Positions 1 to 6,260 of a stretch of 6,260 bases of DNA are shown piece by piece (position 1 is the stretch's first letter; each line of letters starts with the position of its first letter). A program made the translations under genes and the position numbers. This DNA comes from Bacteroidota bacterium (GTDB lineage: Bacteria > Bacteroidota > Kryptoniia > Kryptoniales > JAKASW01). The stretch lies in NCBI GenBank assembly GCA_021796055.1, contig JAJYOS010000413.1, positions 1 through 6,260 of the forward strand, written 5' to 3'. Below the pieces are notes generated by a model. It did no database searches and was not told the origin of the DNA. It saw only the letters and a list, made by a program, of their open reading frames with translations.

Positions 1-1547
1 CCCTCTACTTTCGATATTTCCTTCAGCACCGGCTCAGGTATCTCATTATCAATACTCATAATGGTGATAGCCTTGTCACCGGGTGCCGACCTTCCAAGGG
101 ACACACCCGCAATGTTGATCTTCGCCGAGGCTAGAATACCGCCCACGGCAGCGAGCATGCCCGGCCTGTCAAGGTTGGAATAGAACAACAACCTGCCTTC
201 AGGAACAATCTCGAAATGAAACTTGTCGATGCCGACGATTCTCATCTCTTTTTGGCTGAACACGGTGCCGGAGACAGTCCTCTCCTCACGATCGGTCAGC
301 ACTTCGACTGTCAAAAGGTAGGGATAGTGTTCTCCATCTTTCTCTTTCTTTTCGCTGAGAGCAATCCCCATTTCCTTCGCGATTACCGGGGCATTGACGA
401 AATTGACCGGTGCATACATGAGGCCATCGAGCATTCCTTTTAGAAACGCGGTAGAAAGAAGTTCGGACGAATTCTGGAGCAACGCACCGCGATAGGAAGC
501 GGAGATGGACTTGATCTTGCCGGAGAGAAGCTGTGCCTGGAGCGACCCGATTTTCTCCGCAAGCATGAGGTACGACCGGAGCTCGTCGCTGACTGCCGTC
601 TGGTAGTCGATGATATTGACGGCGCCGGCAATCCCTCTTCCCTTGAAGAAATCGACGAGCTGTTCCCCTATCTGCTTGGCAACCTTTTCCTGGGCCTCTT
701 CAGTGGATGCGCCGAGGTGCGGGGTTGCAATGAACTTCGGATGTTTGAAAAGGGGATTATCTCCCGGAGGTTCCTTAATAAAGACATCGAGGGCAGCGCC
801 GGCCACTTTTCCGCTTTCCAGCGCTTTCAGCAGCGCCTCTTCATCCACAATGCCGCCTCTGGCACAGTTGATTATGCGAACGCCGTGTTTGCAGGCCGCA
901 AAAGCTTTCTCACCAAGGACGGCGCGGGTCTCTTCCGTCAAGGGAGTGTGAACAGTTATGAAATCGGAACGAACGATGATATCGTTGATCGACACAAGCT
1001 CAAATCCCAGGTTGGATGCGGCCTCTGCGGACAACAGCGGGTCGTAGCCGATGACGCTCATACCGAACGCCTTCGCCCGAATCGCGACCTCTCTCCCCAC
1101 CTTTCCGAGACCAATCACTCCGAGAGTCTTCCCGAAAAGCTCGGTACCGGTGTACTTCTTTCGATCCCATTTCCCGTTCTGAATGGATTGATACGACTGG
1201 GGGACATTTCTCGCGAGCGACAACATGAGCGCCATGGTGTGCTCGGCGGTTGAAATCGTGTTGCCCCCCGGAGTATTCATGACCACGATGCCTTTGCGCG
1301 TCGCGGCGCCGACGTCGATGTTGTCGACACCCGCTCCCGCACGCCCGATTACCTTCATAGACTTCGCTTCGGCTATTATGTCCGCGGTCACTTTCGTTCC
1401 GCTGCGGACTATCAAACCGTCGTAACCGCCGATGATCTTCTTGATTTCATCGGGAGGAAGCCCCGGTTTCGCATCGACTTCAATTCCCTCCTTGGCGAGG
1501 ATATCGGTGCAAACCTGTTCAATTGGATCGGTGACCAGTACCTTCAT
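1..1547 (-). CDS. serA: D-3-phosphoglycerate dehydrogenase, long form with ACT domain (3' end cut by window edge)
   Basis: Cytosolic enzyme that oxidises 3-phosphoglycerate to 3-phosphohydroxypyruvate with NAD+, the first step of serine synthesis. About 515 codons are visible; long-form SerA is usually about 525-530 residues, so only the extreme C-terminus is missing. Residues 1-310 form the catalytic and NAD-binding core: the GRAGAGVDNID segment at 68-78, the GLGKVG dinucleotide loop at 146-151 with an acidic residue D169 after it, and the catalytic trio R230 (NCARGG), E259 (KEPP) and H277 (TPHLG). Residues about 315-440 match the intervening (ASB) domain of long-form enzymes. From about 447 on lies an ACT domain (DRPG at 460-463, NI at 478-479). 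D460 and N478 align with residues that contact serine in the mycobacterial enzyme, so feedback inhibition by serine is plausible (inference). The start is fixed by a GGAGG site 7 bases upstream and by the 4-base overlap with the aminotransferase gene before it. Confidence 0.96.
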   Translation of the reverse strand, partial: MKVLVTDPIEQVCTDILAKEGIEVDAKPGLPPDEIKKIIGGYDGLIVRSGTKVTADIIAEAKSMKVIGRAGAGVDNIDVGAATRKGIVVMNTPGGNTISTAEHTMALMLSLARNVPQSYQSIQNGKWDRKKYTGTELFGKTLGVIGLGKVGREVAIRAKAFGMSVIGYDPLLSAEAASNLGFELVSINDIIVRSDFITVHTPLTEETRAVLGEKAFAACKHGVRIINCARGGIVDEEALLKALESGKVAGAALDVFIKEPPGDNPLFKHPKFIATPHLGASTEEAQEKVAKQIGEQLVDFFKGRGIAGAVNIIDYQTAVSDELRSYLMLAEKIGSLQAQLLSGKIKSISASYRGALLQNSSELLSTAFLKGMLDGLMYAPVNFVNAPVIAKEMGIALSEKKEKDGEHYPYLLTVEVLTDREERTVSGTVFSQKEMRIVGIDKFHFEIVPEGRLLFYSNLDRPGMLAAVGGILASAKINIAGVSLGRSAPGDKAITIMSIDNEIPEPVLKEISKVE

Positions 1548-2746
1548 TTTAACGCCTCCGCCTTCTCCCGGCCTTGTCGGGATGCGGTTGATTCGTCCGC
1601 CGTCTTCGCTGCATATTCCGCGAAGGTCTTTTGTACGGCGGTAACACCTGAGCCAGGCTCAAATTTAAAATTCAAATCGTGAAGCGTCCATTCAAGGGCG
1701 GCAACTGCGCCAACGATATCGACCTCATCATAATATCCAAGATGGGACACCCTGAAAATCTTCCCCTTCAGGTGGTCCTGTCCGCCGGCGGTCGTTATTC
1801 CGTATTTCTGCTTCAGAATCTTGTTGAACTTGGAATACTCGACTCCCTGCGGCACGTTGACTGCTGTGACGGCATGCGATGCTGGTGAACCGAACAGCTC
1901 CAGGCCGATGGCCTTGCAGCCGTTTCTGACCGCCTCCGACAACATCTTGTGATGCTGCCAGACGTGTTCGACGGTCTCTTCACGTATCATGCGCAGACCT
2001 TTTTCGAGCCCGATTACGAGAGTGATCGCGGGTGTGTACGGTGTATCGTTATCGGCGTGGGATTTCAGCGCTTTCTTGAAGCTGAAATAGTACTTCGGAA
2101 GTTTTGATGTCTCCATCATTTTTTGTGCGCGTTCGCTCACCGCCGCAAAAGCCAGCCCCGGGGGAATCATAAGTCCCTTTTGAGAACCGGTTACGATAAC
2201 ATCCAGTCCCCATTCATCGAAGCGCATCTCATGGGCGCCTACCGATGTAATGCCGTCGACGACAACTGCGATGTCGTACTTCTCGTGCACGGCTGCCGCT
2301 ATTGACTTGATGTCCGTAAATACGCCGGTCGAGGTCTCGCTGTGCGTCAGGAAGACCGCCTTTGTCGTTGGATTGTTCTTAAGTGTCTGAAGAATGAGCT
2401 CCGCGGTAGGAGCGGTTCCCCATTCGATCTTCACTTCAACCGGTTCGACGCCGTAGGCCTTCATTATTTGCCCCCAGCGCTCGCCGAACTTCCCGAGGTT
2501 AACAAAAATCGCCTTATCGCCGGGTGAGAGAAGGTTGGCGACGGAGGCTTCCATTGCCCCTGTGCCGGAGCTGGTGAGTGTAAGAACTGGATTCTTCGTT
2601 TGAAAGAGATACTTCAGATTTTCATTTACGCTTGTCAGAATTTCTACAAATTCCGGATTTCTGTGATGGATAATTGGCTCCGCCATGGCAAGCATTACGC
2701 TTTCCGGGATCGGCGTGGGGCCGGGTGTAAATAATCTTTTTTTCAT
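1544..2746 (-). CDS. Class V PLP-dependent aminotransferase, serine-pyruvate / alanine-glyoxylate type, probable phosphohydroxypyruvate aminotransferase partner of SerA
   Basis: A 400-residue fold-type I aminotransferase of the family that includes serine-glyoxylate and alanine-glyoxylate transaminases and the so-called soluble hydrogenase 42-kDa subunit. Visible family marks are the N-terminal TPGPTPIP (7-14), the phosphate-binding loop SSGTGAMEA (59-67), D164 in VVVDGITSVG (pairs with the PLP pyridine nitrogen), the PLP Schiff-base lysine K190 in TGSQKG, and R332 in FRVSHLG, expected to hold the substrate carboxylate. The catalytic fold ends near residue 365; residues about 370-400 form a polar, Ala/Lys/Glu-rich tail not expected in the family. 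The gene overlaps serA by 4 bases, which points to a role in serine synthesis (amination of 3-phosphohydroxypyruvate with glutamate) in place of a classical SerC; a similar gene pair is known to me from Thermotoga. Specificity cannot be read from the sequence, and a serine/alanine-glyoxylate or serine-pyruvate activity remains possible. GGAG lies 9 bases before the ATG. Confidence 0.92.
   Translation of the reverse strand: MKKRLFTPGPTPIPESVMLAMAEPIIHHRNPEFVEILTSVNENLKYLFQTKNPVLTLTSSGTGAMEASVANLLSPGDKAIFVNLGKFGERWGQIMKAYGVEPVEVKIEWGTAPTAELILQTLKNNPTTKAVFLTHSETSTGVFTDIKSIAAAVHEKYDIAVVVDGITSVGAHEMRFDEWGLDVIVTGSQKGLMIPPGLAFAAVSERAQKMMETSKLPKYYFSFKKALKSHADNDTPYTPAITLVIGLEKGLRMIREETVEHVWQHHKMLSEAVRNGCKAIGLELFGSPASHAVTAVNVPQGVEYSKFNKILKQKYGITTAGGQDHLKGKIFRVSHLGYYDEVDIVGAVAALEWTLHDLNFKFEPGSGVTAVQKTFAEYAAKTADESTASRQGREKAEALK
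1555..1559 (-). promoter_or_regulatory. Shine-Dalgarno site of serA inside the preceding gene
   Basis: Read on the minus strand this is GGAGG, 7 bases before the serA ATG. It lies within the last codons of the aminotransferase gene, whose TGA overlaps the serA ATG as ATGA. A strong internal site plus an ATGA junction is the usual arrangement for translational coupling and reinitiation. Confidence 0.8.
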
Positions 2747-2755
2747 ATTTTTTTG

Positions 2756-2759
2756 CTCC
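2756..2759 (-). promoter_or_regulatory. Shine-Dalgarno site of the aminotransferase gene
   Basis: Minus-strand GGAG followed by a 9-base A-rich spacer and ATG at 2746. It supports this start over any internal methionine, as does the TPGPTPIP motif beginning at residue 7. Confidence 0.65.
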
Positions 2760-2780
2760 GATAGTTGATTTGGTAATTAG

Positions 2781-2809
2781 AAAATAGAAACAGATCACAT
2801 TCGTTTCAA
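2781..2809 (-). promoter_or_regulatory. Candidate sigma70-like promoter for the aminotransferase-serA pair
   Basis: On the minus strand TTGAAA (2809-2804) is followed after exactly 17 bases by TATTTT (2786-2781). That is 5/6 and 4/6 matches to the -35 and -10 consensus at ideal spacing. The predicted start of transcription is near 2774, giving a leader of about 28 bases that contains the GGAG ribosome site. The -35 element overlaps the sppA stop codon. If real, it lets the serine genes be expressed apart from sppA; readthrough from sppA is equally possible because no terminator is visible in the 59-base gap. Confidence 0.35.
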
Positions 2810-2817
2810 TCTGAAAC
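2803..2817. repeat. Short perfect inverted repeat over the sppA stop codon
   Basis: GTTTCA-ATC-TGAAAC, two 6-base arms around a 3-base centre, covering the last codons and the TGA of sppA. It is AT-rich and has no following T-run on the minus strand, so it does not look like an intrinsic terminator. It overlaps the candidate -35 element of the downstream genes and could be a weak hairpin, an operator half-site pair or chance. Confidence 0.4.
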
Positions 2818-5268
2818 CATCTGCATAATCGCAGCGGTTATCCTGAAAAAGCTGCCCAGGCTGAATCCCGGGACCGGAAACATCCTGACCTGGTAGTTGC
2901 CCGATATTCCCGCAACGTCGGCGGCATATCTGATAGCTTTGTCGAGACCGCCGTACTCATCTATAAGACTGTCACCTTTCGCCTGCATTCCGGTGTAGAC
3001 CTTTCCCTGTGCCAGCTCGTTTACCCGGCTCAGGCTCAACTTCCTCCCCTCGGCTACCTTAGTCATGAAGTCGTTATATGTTTCGTTTAGGAAAGCGTCG
3101 ATGTACTTGTTGTCTGTGCTGTCCCAGCTGTGGAACGGGGAGAGGAGGTTGGAATACTTCCCTGCCTGATAGTTCTCCACTTTGGCGCCGAGGTCCTTCT
3201 CCAGAAAATCGGTCAAGACGGGGAACTCGATCAGAACGCCGATGCTCCCGGTCAGGGTTGCGGGCTCCGCAAAGATTCTCTGGACGCCTGCCGCGACATA
3301 ATACCCGCCGCTCGCCGCCATGTTCGCGAAAGAGGCGACTACCGGCTTCTGCTTACGGGCCTCTTTAATTGCACTGTAAATCTCATCAGATGCAAGCGCC
3401 GACCCGCCGCCGCTGTTAACACGGAGTACAATTGCCTTTATGTCGCCGTTTGAAGCCGCTTCCCGGATTTGTCTGACAACGGTCTCCGAGCCGGTTGTCC
3501 TGTCTCCGCCCAGGAAAGGTATCGGAAACGGAGATGGAGGCGAACTCTCACCGGTCGTTATCGCGCCGTAAACTCCCACAACTGCAACTTCCGGCTTCTT
3601 CCCCCATTCCGTAACGTACTTCCTGACATGTGCCGGGTCGACCGTCGCCGGCTCGGCTTCAGCACCGAACACGTCCTTGTTCACATCTTTCTTGAACCGG
3701 TCAAAATATGCGACCCCGTCGACCAAACCGATCTCGGCGGCCCGGCTCGCAGAAATGAGTCCGGAAATTTCCTCCTTCATCCCTGCGCCCGGAGAAATGT
3801 GACGGTTGACTTCTATTTGACTGATCATTTGGGCATATATGTTATCGACGAGCTCGTGGATGAGCCTGGACTGATCCGGGGTGGCCGAGTCGGTGTATTC
3901 AGTATGGAAAGTAGATTTGTACTTGCCTGCAGTTCTGACGTTCCATGATATATGAAGCCTGTCGAAGAATCCCTTAAGTCTGATGAGATCCATGTCGACG
4001 CCGTAACCTGATACGAAAGTCACGGGCGCCATGTAGACTTTGTCCGCGGCAGTTGCGAGGTAAAGCTCATTTACACCGCTGTCATCTGCCAGGAAAGCGT
4101 AGACTTTCTTCCCTTTTTCCCTCACATATTTCACCGCGTCGGCGAGCTCCTGCGTCTCTGCCGAAAGTGCGAAGAAACTTTCACTGGTTGAAAAGGGGTA
4201 TATCTTAAGAATGAGTGCCTTGACAGACTGGTCGTCGCCGCATTTCCTGATTTGATCGACGTATGTGAGGAGCGTCTTTCCCGGTTTGACAAAAAAGGGC
4301 GTTGACTCGAGTCCGTCGTGTATTCCTCCCTTTATCACGATCTCCGCAATTCTCTCCTCAGGTACTATCGTCTTCAAATCCTGCGACGTCAGCATCACAC
4401 GCCCGTAAGTGGCTGTATATCTGGCGGATTGATAGCTGGAAAATCCCTCCGCCTGGATGTGAGTTCCGAAATTGAAGCTGATGCCGAATGAAATCGTTGA
4501 ATTCCCCCAGACAGAGGGGAGTGTGGCTTGAGTCGATGGGAGCACAATAGAGGCTGTGCCTCCTGCGTTGGGTTCGTAACCATACCCGGAGCGGTCGTAG
4601 ATGCCGTATAACTTGAAGCCGGGTAGAAACTCCACCGACGCCCCGAGTTTATATCCATCGTTATGGACCGGGGTAATCAAGTCGCCGCTCAATGTCAGGA
4701 AGTCGGTCCCAAACGGACGAATACCGACTCCAAAGTTGGCGGTCTTCTCGACAGGATGAATCCCGAACGGCTGGTTTGTAAAATTGTGATAAGCTGCCCC
4801 GAAACTCAGGTACCGGTCCGGCCTCCAGATAATTCCAACCGAAGGAAACCATCTCGAACCTGACCCCGTGATATTCATCAGAGAAAGCGCGACTCCGACT
4901 GCAGCCCGCTGGTTTCCGAGCCCCAGGCCCACCGAATACTGATTCAGGCCCTGTCTCGAACTCGCTGCATTTCTGTACGCCAGACCGACCTTCCCGCCCT
5001 GGGCGAATATCCCTAAGTCGTGGAATCTGTCTCCGACCGGAAGCAACCGTCCTTCGCTTGGATAGAAATAATATGCGTCGAGCTCGCTGCCGCGGTCGTA
5101 CAGACCGAGATATGCCGGATTATAGAGAAATCCCTCCGTGCCATCATTTCCTGCAGTAAAAATGTACTTCTGATCCTGAGGGTTGACCAGAAGGTCTTGC
5201 CCGTGACCGGTATTCGGCACAAACAGAGCCCCCGTCAGCAACAAAAACATTACGACGATTCTTCTCAT
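2806..5268 (-). CDS. sppA: Signal peptide peptidase SppA, tandem S49 type, fused to an N-terminal outer-membrane beta-barrel-like domain
   Basis: An 820-residue exported serine protease of family S49; relatives degrade leftover signal peptides and membrane protein fragments. Residues 1-23 look like a signal peptide (two Arg, hydrophobic IVVMFLLLTGALFV, then GHG before Q24). Residues about 24-298 resemble a beta-barrel: NPAYLG at 50-55 as in PorV-type proteins, then alternating aromatic/glycine strands. Residues about 305-540 are the first S49 repeat, degenerate but holding the general-base lysine K451 in GKYKS. Residues about 555-800 are the second repeat with nucleophile S653 in AASGGYY and the TLTGSIGV segment at 671-678. 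The Lys-Ser distance of 202 residues matches the 200 of E. coli SppA (K209/S409), so the enzyme should be active as in the tandem 67-kDa type. A proline-rich loop (PPSPFPIPFL, 577-586) and a hydrophobic C-terminal tail (801-820) are extra. E. coli SppA (618 residues) has a single membrane helix instead of the barrel. GGGAGG lies just 3 bases before the ATG; an internal Met at 7 would spoil both spacing and signal peptide. Confidence 0.93.
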   Translation of the reverse strand: MRRIVVMFLLLTGALFVPNTGHGQDLLVNPQDQKYIFTAGNDGTEGFLYNPAYLGLYDRGSELDAYYFYPSEGRLLPVGDRFHDLGIFAQGGKVGLAYRNAASSRQGLNQYSVGLGLGNQRAAVGVALSLMNITGSGSRWFPSVGIIWRPDRYLSFGAAYHNFTNQPFGIHPVEKTANFGVGIRPFGTDFLTLSGDLITPVHNDGYKLGASVEFLPGFKLYGIYDRSGYGYEPNAGGTASIVLPSTQATLPSVWGNSTISFGISFNFGTHIQAEGFSSYQSARYTATYGRVMLTSQDLKTIVPEERIAEIVIKGGIHDGLESTPFFVKPGKTLLTYVDQIRKCGDDQSVKALILKIYPFSTSESFFALSAETQELADAVKYVREKGKKVYAFLADDSGVNELYLATAADKVYMAPVTFVSGYGVDMDLIRLKGFFDRLHISWNVRTAGKYKSTFHTEYTDSATPDQSRLIHELVDNIYAQMISQIEVNRHISPGAGMKEEISGLISASRAAEIGLVDGVAYFDRFKKDVNKDVFGAEAEPATVDPAHVRKYVTEWGKKPEVAVVGVYGAITTGESSPPSPFPIPFLGGDRTTGSETVVRQIREAASNGDIKAIVLRVNSGGGSALASDEIYSAIKEARKQKPVVASFANMAASGGYYVAAGVQRIFAEPATLTGSIGVLIEFPVLTDFLEKDLGAKVENYQAGKYSNLLSPFHSWDSTDNKYIDAFLNETYNDFMTKVAEGRKLSLSRVNELAQGKVYTGMQAKGDSLIDEYGGLDKAIRYAADVAGISGNYQVRMFPVPGFSLGSFFRITAAIMQMVSD
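4375..5199 (-). other. PorV-like beta-barrel domain region of the SppA fusion (residues about 24-298)
   Basis: After the predicted signal peptide the protein shows about 7 to 12 amphipathic beta-strand candidates separated by Gly/Asn/Asp-rich turns, for instance DLGIFAQGGKVGLAYRNA (84-101), a GVALSLMN strand (125-132), SVGIIWRP (143-150), YLSFGAAYHNF (153-163), GYKLGASVEFL (205-215) and STISFGISFNF (257-267). The opening GFLYNPAYLGLY resembles the NPA motif at the start of mature PorV/UPF0164-type outer-membrane proteins. About 270 residues would suffice for a small barrel. The domain ends before the first S49 repeat at about residue 305. The barrel reading is inferred from pattern only; a soluble beta-rich domain is the alternative. 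Confidence 0.6.
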
Positions 5269-5271
5269 ATT

Positions 5272-5277
5272 CCTCCC
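5272..5277 (-). promoter_or_regulatory. Shine-Dalgarno site of sppA with tight spacing
   Basis: Minus-strand GGGAGG is followed by only AAT before the ATG at 5268. The complementarity is strong but the spacing of 3 bases is shorter than the usual 5-9. A second, weaker AGAGG lies about 11 bases upstream of the ATG and could serve instead. Confidence 0.6.
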
Positions 5278-5288
5278 GACCTCTTTTC

Positions 5289-5317
5289 AATATATGCCAT
5301 GACCGGCTTTTTTTCAC
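5289..5317 (-). promoter_or_regulatory. Weak candidate promoter of sppA
   Basis: On the minus strand TATATT (5294-5289) is a good -10-like element (5/6), preceded after 17 bases by GTGAAA (5317-5312), a poor -35. Transcription would start near 5281-5283 and give a leader of about 14 bases that still includes the ribosome site. The call depends mainly on the -10 hexamer and its position. Confidence 0.25.
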
Positions 5318-5357
5318 GTCTGCGACAAAATAGTTCAGATGGTGTTTCGGGGCATAC

Positions 5358-5389
5358 TTGACTTTATGTGCTATGCCTGGTTACCTTTT
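5358..5389 (+). promoter_or_regulatory. Candidate accA promoter, Bacteroidota-like
   Basis: TTGACT (5358-5363) gives a 5/6 match to a -35 hexamer. Downstream, TACCTTTT (5382-5389) matches 7 of 8 positions of the Bacteroidota -7 element TAnnTTTG, with 21 bases between TTG and TA, inside the accepted range for that type. As a standard sigma70 site the -10 hexamer (TTACCT at 5381-5386) is poor. Either reading puts the start of transcription within a few bases of the accA ATG at 5398. Confidence 0.35.
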
Positions 5390-5397
5390 TTGACATT

Positions 5398-6260
5398 ATG
5401 GCAAAACAGAACCTGGAATTTGAAAAACCGATAGCCGAGCTGGAGCAGAAAATAGCCGAAATGCGGAAGCTTTCAGACCAGCTTGACATTGAAGACGAAA
5501 TTAAGAAACTTGAATCGCGCGTTGATGATCTAAGAACGAATATTTATTCGAATTTGACCCGGTGGCAGCGCGTACAATTAGCCCGTCACTCCGAAAGGCC
5601 GTACACGTTGGATTACATAAGCTTGATGACGACAGACTTCATCGAACTTCACGGCGACAGGCATTTCGGGGACGACCATGCGGTGGTCGGAGGCTTCGCC
5701 AAGCTCGACGGGAAGACTGTAATGATTATCGGGCAGCAAAAGGGGCGCGACACCAAGTCGAACATTTACAGGAATTTCGGCATGCCTAATCCGGAAGGAT
5801 ACCGGAAGGCTTTGCGATTGTTGAAGCTGGCCGAGAAATTCGGCAAGCCGGTGATTACCCTTCTTGATACGCCCGGCGCGTACCCGGGCATAGAAGCCGA
5901 GGAACGCGGCCAGGCAGAGGCAATCGCAAGGAACCTCTTTGAAATGGCGAGACTTGAGGTACCCATTGTGGTGGCCATAATCGGCGAGGGAGCATCTGGA
6001 GGCGCGCTGGGCCTCGGGGTCGGCAATCGGATCCTGATGATGGAGAATGCCTGGTACTCGGTCATCGCTCCCGAATCCTGCTCTTCAATCCTGTGGAGGA
6101 GTTGGGACTACAAGGAGCAGGCTGCCGAGGCGCTCAAGCTGACCGCAAAGGATTTGCTTAAACAGGGTATCATCGACCGGATAGTGCCCGAACCCGTCGG
6201 GGGCGCTCATAAAGATCCCGAGACCGCTGCCAAGACTTTGAAGAAATTCCTCGTCGAGGA
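5398..6260 (+). CDS. accA: Acetyl-CoA carboxylase carboxyltransferase subunit alpha (3' end cut by window edge)
   Basis: Cytosolic subunit which with AccD transfers the carboxyl group from carboxybiotin on AccB to acetyl-CoA, making malonyl-CoA for fatty acid synthesis. 287 codons are visible of an expected 315-320, so about 30 residues are missing. The N-terminus ([14 protein letters not shown], then a charged helical stretch to about residue 50) is typical of AccA. The crotonase-fold carboxyltransferase core follows: [11 protein letters not shown] at 83-93, GQQKGRDTK at 112-120, DTPGAYPG at 157-164 and [10 protein letters not shown] at 197-206. The glycine pair 201-202 aligns with the oxyanion-hole glycines of E. 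coli AccA. The ATG is chosen because family proteins begin just there; upstream the frame has only a GTG at 5368 and a stop at 5359-5361. No Shine-Dalgarno sequence precedes the ATG, unlike the other three genes. accD and accBC are not in the window. Confidence 0.97.
   Translation, partial: MAKQNLEFEKPIAELEQKIAEMRKLSDQLDIEDEIKKLESRVDDLRTNIYSNLTRWQRVQLARHSERPYTLDYISLMTTDFIELHGDRHFGDDHAVVGGFAKLDGKTVMIIGQQKGRDTKSNIYRNFGMPNPEGYRKALRLLKLAEKFGKPVITLLDTPGAYPGIEAEERGQAEAIARNLFEMARLEVPIVVAIIGEGASGGALGLGVGNRILMMENAWYSVIAPESCSSILWRSWDYKEQAAEALKLTAKDLLKQGIIDRIVPEPVGGAHKDPETAAKTLKKFLVE

Larger units (their letters stand above)
5269..5397. promoter_or_regulatory. Divergent intergenic region between sppA and accA with three TATGCC hexamers
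   Basis: These 129 bases must hold the start signals for both genes. TATGCC occurs at 5293-5298 and 5372-5377, and its complement GGCATA at 5351-5356. The last two form a perfect 6-base inverted repeat with centres 21 bases apart, about two helical turns, around the -35-like TTGACT of accA. The first overlaps the -10-like element of sppA. The layout would suit a shared regulator of both genes, but no known operator is recognised. Confidence 0.35.

Noticed and set aside
610..951. 113-codon Ser/Ala/Pro-rich open frame on the plus strand
   Set aside because: It lies entirely within serA in the opposite direction, is of low complexity and overlaps another shadow frame.
717..1253. 178-codon open frame on the plus strand opposite serA
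   Set aside because: It is antisense to the well-conserved serA catalytic core, its translation shows no recognisable domain, and its composition looks like that of a reverse-frame shadow.
1649..1661. Perfect palindrome TGAGCC-A-GGCTCA as a possible hairpin or terminator
   Set aside because: It is inside the aminotransferase coding sequence (Glu-Pro-Gly-Ser codons), has a 1-base centre and lacks a T-run, so coding constraint or chance explains it.
2747..2805. Intrinsic terminator or riboswitch between sppA and the aminotransferase gene
   Set aside because: The gap is only 59 bases, AT-rich, and has no GC-rich stem followed by a T-run and no room for a known riboswitch.
3469..3948. 159-codon open frame on the plus strand opposite sppA
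   Set aside because: It covers both strands of the conserved S49 region; the product is rich in Arg and Cys with no motif, as expected of an antisense shadow.
5020..5361. 113-codon plus-strand frame running from inside sppA into the divergent region
   Set aside because: It overlaps the sppA signal peptide and barrel coding sequence and the sppA start signals, and shows no domain or ribosome site.
5766..6065. 99-codon minus-strand frame opposite accA
   Set aside because: It is antisense to the most conserved part of accA.
1..6260. A novel defence, mobile or biosynthetic system
   Set aside because: All four genes belong to well-known core families, gaps are short, and there are no direct repeat arrays, integrase or transposase genes, or tRNA attachment sites in the window.

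Overview
The window reads as a piece of an ordinary bacterial chromosome. It holds four protein genes packed with short gaps, of which two run off the window edges. I see no RNA genes, mobile elements, CRISPR arrays or phage genes. The likely source is a Gram-negative bacterium of the Bacteroidota/Chlorobiota (FCB) neighbourhood, perhaps an Ignavibacteria-like lineage. This rests on a PorV-like 'NPA..LG' outer-membrane barrel signature at the N-terminus of an SppA protease, on mixed use of Shine-Dalgarno sites, and on one promoter candidate that resembles the Bacteroidota -33/-7 type. Base composition is near 50 to 55% GC by eye. The lineage call is an inference with low to moderate confidence.

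Layout. Positions 1-1547 (minus) hold serA, the first enzyme of serine biosynthesis; only its last dozen or so residues lie outside the window. Positions 1544-2746 (minus) hold a class V PLP-dependent aminotransferase. Its stop codon overlaps the serA start as ATGA, so the two are very probably translationally coupled and work in succession: phosphoglycerate to phosphohydroxypyruvate, then amination. Positions 2806-5268 (minus) hold an 820-residue tandem S49 signal peptide peptidase (SppA) carrying an extra N-terminal domain of about 270 residues that looks like an outer-membrane beta-barrel. A 129-base divergent intergenic region (5269-5397) separates it from accA (5398 to the window end, plus), the carboxyltransferase alpha subunit of acetyl-CoA carboxylase.

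The three minus-strand genes could be co-transcribed, but a sigma70-like promoter candidate overlapping the end of sppA could drive the serine pair on its own. The divergent region carries three copies of a TATGCC hexamer (two as an inverted repeat) and weak promoter candidates in both directions. accA lacks a visible ribosome binding site, in contrast to its neighbours.

The most unusual item is the barrel-plus-SppA fusion. I found no evidence for a wholly new multi-gene system here.
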